From positions 1 through 22,944 of the forward strand of contig JAHBMJ010002081.1 in NCBI GenBank assembly GCA_018398765.1: a stretch of DNA of 22,944 nt. The letters are read 5' to 3'. A program made the position numbers and the translations under genes. This stretch comes from Chromera velia (taxonomy: Eukaryota; Sar; Chromeraceae). Below are positions 17,551 through 22,944 of this stretch, in pieces (the stretch's first letter is position 1; every line of letters starts with the position of its first letter). The notes under the pieces are model-generated. The model did no database searches. It was not told the DNA's origin and saw only the letters and a program-made list of their open reading frames with translations.

Positions 17551-18895
17551 GAAAGCAATTTTTATGTTGTTATACACTGATAAAACACTTTAAAATCATC
17601 AAAAAACTTTATAACATTTATGTTTTTTTATTTTTATTTTTAAATCTTTTTTTTTTTTTTTTTAAAGACCTAACAAGACTTTGTGTAGTCGGTCAGTAGC
17701 CTTGTTAAGGGCATAACAAAGAAACAAGACGGCCAAAGGCCGTCTTGTTAGGGAATAACAAGCCCGTCCACAAAAGATTAACACCCCTATTTCATTGCCC
17801 ATAGGTTGATATGAATTGTAACTCCGTCTCCTCCCCCCCCCCCCCTATAACGTAACTGGGTTACCAAAAAACTTTAGTGCGCTGCCCCTTATCGATAAAA
17901 AAATCTTTAATTAATTCTAATTTTTTTTTTAGTTTTTAGGTCTTAATTAGTCTCGCCTAAAGCTACAGAGATTCATGCCAGAGATAATGGCGGTGATGGA
18001 TTCATAGTTCTTTGATGACAGCCGCTTTCCCGGGCCGCGTGAGCTTTAACTTTCTAGGGCCGCATGTTGCGCTTGAGATCGAAGCGCAGTCTCAAATCGT
18101 CGATTAATTGTGCGCATGCATTTGTGTGCATAAATCTGATTATGATTCCCTTTTCTTATTAAAAGCTTGCATCACGGTTCAATGAGCGACCTCCCGGTCT
18201 CTCACTCACTTCTGCTCACACTCAACTTTGCTTTACGCATTCCTTCAAACGTCTCACCTTAGATTAGTCTAGGTGTTATGATGATTTCTTTGTGTAGACG
18301 GACAAGCTAGTGAGTCAATCTCCCTTTTTATCAGAATCTCTTGATGTGATCGACCAAGGTCGTATGAGTCTAGGCCTTTTCGGTTGCTAGTCTCCCAACC
18401 AGCGCCACCTATCATATCATATCTCAATGAGGGTTTATGAGGGTTGATCATACCCCGGGCTAGACCCCGGGCCATTATTTTATGGATTGATTGATAACAC
18501 ACATCTACACTTTTTTTTTTTTTTTACAGATCTACACAGATCATCATGGTCACAAATCGGATATCACAACGGATGATGCCTAATCATGCGTCTAGCTACT
18601 ATAGTGCCCCTAAATTAATGGCGTTGGTTATCCTAGCAATTATAAAAAACATTATAATCAGAATTAACATTTTTGATCATTAAATCATCATTTTGAATCT
18701 AGTTTTAAATTTTTTAAATTCATTTTTACTGACGGTGTGATCGATAAACCCAGCGATAAACATACATGTTTTCATAATCAAAAATTGTTTGACGTAATAT
18801 ATAATTATAGCAGCTCAATTAATTTAATATTAATATAAAAACTTAATTAGTGAACAATTAAAACAATAGGAACAAGATGCAGTAGACTAAATCTC
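17551..18895. other. AT-rich non-coding stretch
   Basis: No gene is supported. It contains poly(T) runs (17649-17663, 18513-18529), a poly(C) run (17827-17843), a perfect 12-bp hairpin (17723-17749) and a CCCGGG-rich patch (18454-18472). The short minus frame at 18269-18502 has no family resemblance. Confidence 0.5.
17723..17749. repeat. Perfect 12-bp hairpin
   Basis: AACAAGACGGCC, loop AAA, GGCCGTCTTGTT. Related AACAAG/CTTGTTA words flank it at 17672, 17702, 17715 and 17757, so larger alternative pairings are possible. A poly(T) run follows no arm, so I do not call it a terminator. Confidence 0.9.
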
Positions 18896-19007
18896 TTAGG
18901 ATAAGACAGAATAATTTTTCTTGTAGTTCTTACCTTTAAAGACATAAGTGAAGCGAGAGAAAAGTTTGTGTTTTGAGAAGAAGTAAAAGACAGATGGGAA
19001 CAAAGAA

Positions 19008-19110
19008 GAGGGGAAGGAAGGAAGGAAGGAGGGAAAGAAGAAAGGAAGGAAGGAAGAAAGGAAGAAAGGAAGGAAGGAAGGGAGGCAGGGAGGGAGGGAG
19101 GAAGGAAGGG
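19008..19110 (+). repeat. GGAA/AGGG purine microsatellite
   Basis: About 100 bases of almost pure purine (GGAAGGAAGG with AAAG and GGGA variants). Homopurine-homopyrimidine tracts of this length can form triplex DNA. It lies 140 bases downstream of the end of the minus-strand membrane protein gene. Confidence 0.95.
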
Positions 19111-19250
19111 AAGTGACGGCTACCGGCCGTGAGTGACGGGGCCGATTCATTTCTGTCAGTTTTGTCTTTTCCACTTCACATCGCATGCCATTTAATTTCT
19201 TTTCCCCCGCCCTTCCCCCCCACACGCATTCGCTCTCCCTCCACGCATCC

Positions 19251-20594
19251 TCAAGGCCCTTCCTCGCCATCTGTATCCTCACTGTCTGCCATCTTTAGGC
19301 AAGCCCTACTGCTTTGAAGCATGTCCAGTTCTTCTTCAGGAAGGATCAACAACGCTGCCCGAAATCTGCACAGGCGAACTAACATGTAGCCCTCGAACAG
19401 CAGACACAGAAGAAACAGTACTGCGAGGCCAGGGAGTGCCAACGCAAAAAAATGAATTGTATACCAAAGACGCAATCCTAGGGCGGAAAGGAGATAAGCC
19501 CCATACCCCCACAGCCATTTGTCTCGAAATTCGTACGCAGCCCAGACCCCCGAGACTGGAAGAACAGACAGGAAGAGCAGATACCAAAACACAGCGACCC
19601 ATGAGAGACAGAGGAGACCGTTCATTACACCCAGACACATGAGGAGACGGCTCTGAGCGAAAGTCGACCTCAGCCTCAGCCGAACATCTCGCGGCAGTGT
19701 CCAGGCAGTGCGTCTTTCTCTTTCTCCCTTCACTTGCTCTCCCAGACTACAAGTTCGCTGCGTGGAAGAGGAGGACGAATACTTGTGGCAGAAGGCACTA
19801 CGGGAGCTACCGCTGCCTGGGCGGGTGGAGACGTCATCGTCCGGACAGAAGTTGGGAGGCAGAGGGGCTTTCTTGTGTGCCCCCTTTGCCTCCTTCTGAC
19901 AGACTTGGAAGGGCAAAGGTGGGTCTCCTCTGTTCCCTTCAGCATTTTGAAATGACACTTCGATACGATCGGCCTGGTCTGTTTGGGTTTGAATAAGTTC
20001 CGCTTGGTCTTTGTGGCAAGTTTCAGATCGCCTCCTGCCGAGGGGAGTGACAAGAGTCTTGTTACTGCTGTTGAGTGAGGTCGCCCAACGAGCTTCGAAG
20101 TGGTGTGAGGAGAAGAGACCCACAGGAGGGGGGGGCCCACCGTCTGCGATGTCTCTGTTGACGAATGGGTCAGGGGCACGCGCTGGGTCCCTGAGAGAAT
20201 CATTGGAGGGTTCGTCCACAGCCAATACGGTAGGTAGGGTGTCAAATGGAGCTGAGTTCTTGACAGAGTTCGGGAGACAACAGTGAGCCTCGGGCGAGGA
20301 GCGTTGCAACCGAACATTCTGTTGCATTTGCTCGTCGGGGAATGGGAAAGTCCCAGAGGGCCGTTGGGATGGTACTTTAGGGGAACATTGGAGATGTGTA
20401 GTACAGTCGGCTCTTGTCCTTGCTTTTTCTGGTCTGGGTTGGGAGCGGGAGGTCGACTGGGTGTTCTTGGTGCGTGGATGACGGTGTAGTGTTGTGACAG
20501 AAGGGAAGGGGTCTCTGTAAGAAATGGATGGCTGCGGCAAGACCGTCCGGAGCCACGCGGGGGGCTCTGCCTCCACCTGGATCTCGTCGTCCAT
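19251..20594 (-). CDS. Hypothetical protein with four C-terminal membrane spans
   Basis: A single uninterrupted frame of 447 residues. The start chosen is the ATG at 20592-20594; the frame is open a little further, but only with GTG. That ATG directly follows an acceptor-like CTGTGGACCAG, and a donor-like CGG/GTGAGT lies at 20717, so a 123-base 5' UTR intron (20595-20717) is likely. Residues 1 to about 305 are Ser/Pro/Arg-rich, without a recognisable domain, and probably disordered. About 317-410 hold four hydrophobic spans: two in LLMCLGVMNGLLCLSWVAVF and the following WYLLFL...GVWAAY, one from WLWGYGAYLLSALGLRLWY, one from PGLAVLFLLCLLFEGYMLV. The end is acidic (DSEDTDGEEGP) with a TGA stop. 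The topology suggests both ends on the same side of a membrane. The family is not recognised; coding status is supported by length and by clean hydrophobic periodicity. Confidence 0.72.
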   Translation of the reverse strand: MDDEIQVEAEPPAWLRTVLPQPSISYRDPFPSVTTLHRHPRTKNTQSTSRSQPRPEKARTRADCTTHLQCSPKVPSQRPSGTFPFPDEQMQQNVRLQRSSPEAHCCLPNSVKNSAPFDTLPTVLAVDEPSNDSLRDPARAPDPFVNRDIADGGPPPPVGLFSSHHFEARWATSLNSSNKTLVTPLGRRRSETCHKDQAELIQTQTDQADRIEVSFQNAEGNRGDPPLPFQVCQKEAKGAHKKAPLPPNFCPDDDVSTRPGSGSSRSAFCHKYSSSSSTQRTCSLGEQVKGERERRTAWTLPRDVRLRLRSTFAQSRLLMCLGVMNGLLCLSWVAVFWYLLFLSVLPVSGVWAAYEFRDKWLWGYGAYLLSALGLRLWYTIHFFALALPGLAVLFLLCLLFEGYMLVRLCRFRAALLILPEEELDMLQSSRACLKMADSEDTDGEEGP

Positions 20595-20717
20595 CTGGTC
20601 CACAGGGAGCAGGGAAAAGATCGGCGTCGATTCTACTTGGGTATCAAGTGTTGTTTTCGTTTTCGGACTGTATCATGCAGACCTTTGGAGATCGACCCAG
20701 CGGGCCCGTCTACTCAC

Positions 20718-20820
20718 CCGCAGCTCCTTGGAACTTTCGGGCAAGCATTTGAATAGTTGTTTGCAGTTACGGGTCGTCAGCCTGGACTGCCGATCTTTCG
20801 CTTGAAGACCTAATTGGGAG
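20718..20820 (-). other. Putative 5' UTR exon of the four-span membrane protein gene
   Basis: The minus strand has a good donor (GCTGCGG/GTGAGTAG) at 20717. The exon would lie between it and the TA repeat at 20822. It contains no in-frame ATG joining to the downstream frame, so it would be untranslated. Confidence 0.4.
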
Positions 20821-20821
20821 C

Positions 20822-20846
20822 TATATATATATATATATATATATAC
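20822..20846. repeat. TA dinucleotide microsatellite
   Basis: Twelve TA repeats. It sits immediately upstream of the putative 5' UTR exon on the minus strand and could act as a TATA element, although simple expansion is enough to explain it. Confidence 0.95.
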
Positions 20847-20894
20847 TAGAAACAGGATGCGGTGCAGTGTTTCTAGAGCAGCCTTGCATGGTGA

Positions 20895-21044
20895 GCACCG
20901 CGGCGCAGCCGCGGTGCCTGCCCAAGCTTTCCGCGGCGCTAGCGCCGCGGTTCTATAGCCTACTTCTGACCGTTTGCCACCCCGCGGCGACAACCGTGCC
21001 TCTCACGGTGCAAGTCGAGGCCCGGCAGTGGACCACGGGGTGGC
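20895..21044. repeat. Cluster of GC-rich perfect palindromes
   Basis: Four inverted repeats in 150 bases: GCACCGCGG/CCGCGGTGC with a 5-base loop (20895-20917); the perfect 20-base palindrome CCGCGGCGCTAGCGCCGCGG (20931-20950); a 9-bp outer pair GCCACCCCG (20976-20984) with CGGGGTGGC (21036-21044); and inside it ACCGTG/CACGGT with a 5-base loop (20993-21009). No coding frame is supported. Confidence 0.92.
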
Positions 21045-21865
21045 CCGAAATATAAATCCCATATCCTATTCTATATAAGCCGGTTGATGATGATGATGAT
21101 GATGGTTAAGGCGTTTTGAGAACAAAATGACTATTAAGTCAGGTAATAAAAAGAAAAACTGTACATACATCATCAATTGAACTATTATTCAATATTAGAT
21201 TTAATAACCCTCAATATATCTAAATGAGTAGTAATAAAAATGAATCAAACTATATTAAAATGATTATTCATGAATGTACATATCATAAAACATTATTCGG
21301 CATTGTTAAATATAATATTAATCAATTAAATCACAGATTTAACCAAGAAAAGAGGGAAAAGGCGGGGAGCATTAGAAGCATAAAGTCTTCTCTCCTCTAG
21401 ACTTAGAGACGCCTCAACCCATTTAACCGCCCCCCCTTATCATCTTTCGGCTGCGTTTGACATATGTCTGTACACAAAGCAAATATACGATTGATGTGCG
21501 ATTGATATGTGATTGATTATCGCTTTCTGAAATCGCAGTCACTTTCATAACCGAGTAATGGCTGAGGAGGCACAAAGCCACCAAGTAATGGCTGGTCAGC
21601 CTTGGCGGCCCCCTCCCCTTTCTTCTCTACGACAACAAAGAACTTCAAGAACTTCTAAGACTATGTCATCTTCGCGCCAGGGTCAGGCGCTTTTCGTTTG
21701 GGCACCATGACACTCAGACGGTAAAACAGTCCGGGCAGACTGTCACCTTCGCAAAAATTCAGAGTCGAGTGAGCAGATTCAACTGTAAAGTATTAAACTT
21801 AGTATTCATGGAAGCACATAAATCATATAGATGAATATTCTTTTGATAGGTTAAGCCCACTGCTC
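21045..21865. other. AT-rich non-coding stretch with short repeats
   Basis: No gene is seen. It holds a TGA/GAT trinucleotide run at 21085-21104, an 11-base near-tandem unit GCGATTGATAT-like at 21488-21522, and two AGTAATGGCT copies near 21555 and 21584. Confidence 0.5.
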
Positions 21866-22141
21866 TCAGTTGATCGCTTGATAAGAATCTGTACAGCTCT
21901 CTGGGCTGAAAGCTGTCAGAGCAACACTTGGCGGACTCGATCTCGACGATCCATTTTTTTTTTTTTCGATGCCACCGCGGAGAGACAAAGGCGACCGTCC
22001 CACCACTCCGTAGCGGACCCGCCACAGAAACTTGCTCGACCGGCACCGCACCGCTCCACGGCATGTCGTGGTCTTCCCCTTCTCGTCCAAGTTTTTTCCC
22101 CGCAGCGCGCCGCAGAGTGGCACCATGGCGTTTATACACAA
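21866..22141 (-). CDS. Doubtful short exon
   Basis: Two overlapping minus frames cover this GC-rich patch in AT-rich surroundings. One starts at an ATG at about 22123 in a good context (CGCCATGG); the other contains a basic stretch PRWHRKKKKWIVEIES ending a hydrophobic strand. The local GC rise and TATA-like GTATAAACG just upstream hint at a gene start, but no domain, splice chain or partner exon supports either frame. Confidence 0.18.
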   Translation of the reverse strand: MCINAMVPLCGALRGKNLDEKGKTTTCRGAVRCRSSKFLWRVRYGVVGRSPLSLRGGIEKKKNGSSRSSPPSVALTAFSPESCTDSYQAIN

Positions 22142-22895
22142 ACGCCGCGGTGTCTAGAAACGCTTATACGGTGGCACTGGTGGGGAACAGGGGTTTGGAA
22201 GTGATTGTGTAAGTCTAATTTCCATGCACGTGTTGGTAGGTATACATCAGAGAGATTAGAAATCATATGATATATTAAAATGATATATCATGACAGATAC
22301 AGAAATCATTCACAGTAAGGTGGTTACTCAAAGTGGAACTGCGTTAGGCCTGGTTAGGGGTTTGTTATAGTTATGAACAAGACTTAGAATAGTGATTTAA
22401 AATATGTAAGACTTCGATCGCTATTTTTTTTTGTAAGTACTGAATAGTCTAATATACATTTGGTTCATAAATTTTAGAACTTTAATATCAGAACTTGAAC
22501 TTAAGCTTTTTAATGGCGCAACAATATAATTATACCATAGTAATCGTTCTATGACAATAACTTTGAATACAGTTTATTCATTTTTAACTTTTTAATTGTC
22601 TGACTTACATCAAAAGTGATGATGAATATCTAAAAGTTATAATATTCAAATTTTTTGAACATGATGTAACATGATTCGGTTATACGAAGTTTTAACGAAA
22701 ATTGCGGTCAAAAGTCTCAGTGAAATTTAGTGAAAATCGAGTTACTGTGGTCTTTCTTCAATATTTGGCACGTTACAGTACTTCTTAGCCCAACAGCAAG
22801 GCGCAGAGGTTGACAAACGAAATTCCATAGCTGCATCGAGAGGCGATTGAAGAGCCAGGCATGCATGCGACCAACAACCGGAGCGTAAGATGCGA
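22142..22895. other. AT-rich non-coding stretch
   Basis: No exon, RNA gene or long repeat is seen on either strand. The minus frame ending at 22717 is partly translated GGCA repeat. Confidence 0.5.
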
Positions 22896-22923
22896 GCAGG
22901 CAGGCAGGCAGGCAGGCAGGCAG
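22896..22923 (+). repeat. GGCA tetranucleotide microsatellite
   Basis: About six to seven tandem CAGG units near the right edge of the window, preceded by GGCATGCATGCGAC at 22858-22871. Confidence 0.95.
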
Positions 22924-22944
22924 GGATGCCGGCAATTTACCAAC

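Noticed and set aside
18896-19282. Minus-strand frame with Pro/Ser/Phe-rich tract
   Set aside because: Mostly translated GGAA/TTCC repeat.
20976-21044. tRNA gene
   Set aside because: A 9-bp outer stem and 69-base length looked suggestive, but there is no B-box (GGTTCGA) motif, no anticodon arm of the right size and no D-arm.
22717-22935. Minus-strand frame starting with repeated Leu-Pro-Ala-Cys
   Set aside because: Its start is the GGCA microsatellite and the rest is unremarkable AT-rich DNA.

Overview
This is a nuclear-type eukaryotic window. Coding sequence lies in short exons with GT-AG introns, separated by long non-coding stretches. These stretches hold microsatellites, AT-rich filler, GC-rich palindromic tracts and a decayed Ty1/copia retroelement. 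There is no prokaryotic operon structure. The density of TGCATGCA words (a motif bound by apicomplexan AP2 factors), the long GT microsatellites and the short-exon genes would suit a chromerid or related alveolate alga such as Chromera. That placement is an inference from style, not from a marker gene.

Layout. 1-793 is AT-rich with no gene. 794-3939 (minus) is a multi-exon gene for a protein I do not recognise. It begins with a C2-H-rich zinc-finger-like segment and a textbook PCNA-interacting (PIP) box, and three in-frame TAG codons sit in its otherwise open frame. 3940-6822 is non-coding: a GC island, about five 185-bp tandem units that each carry splice-like signals, and a ~670-bp fold-back palindrome. 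6823-8376 holds what look like the last two exons of a plus-strand gene, separated by a 1.4-kb intron made almost wholly of TG/CT repeats. 8377-10548 is AT-rich and then GC-rich non-coding repeat DNA.

10549-12644 (plus) is the best-supported gene. Its five exons join in phase into a 319-residue class I SAM-dependent methyltransferase resembling bacterial MycE-type O-methyltransferases, with an added C-terminal charged helix. Its introns 2, 3 and 4 each carry a hairpin near the 3' end.

12645-13302 is an AT-rich minisatellite. 13303-13599 (minus) is a possible orphan exon with a signal anchor. 14235-14760 (minus) and 14750-16560 (plus) are pieces of one broken Ty1/copia element: integrase inverted relative to reverse transcriptase and RNase H. 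Over about 500 codons the reverse transcriptase frame has five in-frame stops, all TAG. 16920-17550 is a repeat with degraded terminal inverted repeats, and 17550-19000 is AT-rich filler. 19251-20594 (minus) encodes a 447-residue protein with a disordered N-terminal half and four predicted membrane spans. 20820-22944 contains a TA microsatellite, a cluster of GC-rich perfect palindromes and AT-rich DNA without a convincing gene.

The genes are unrelated in function and give no sign of working as one pathway. The most interesting signals are the TAG bias of the internal stops, the paired intron hairpins, the 185-bp exon-like tandem modules and the fold-back element.
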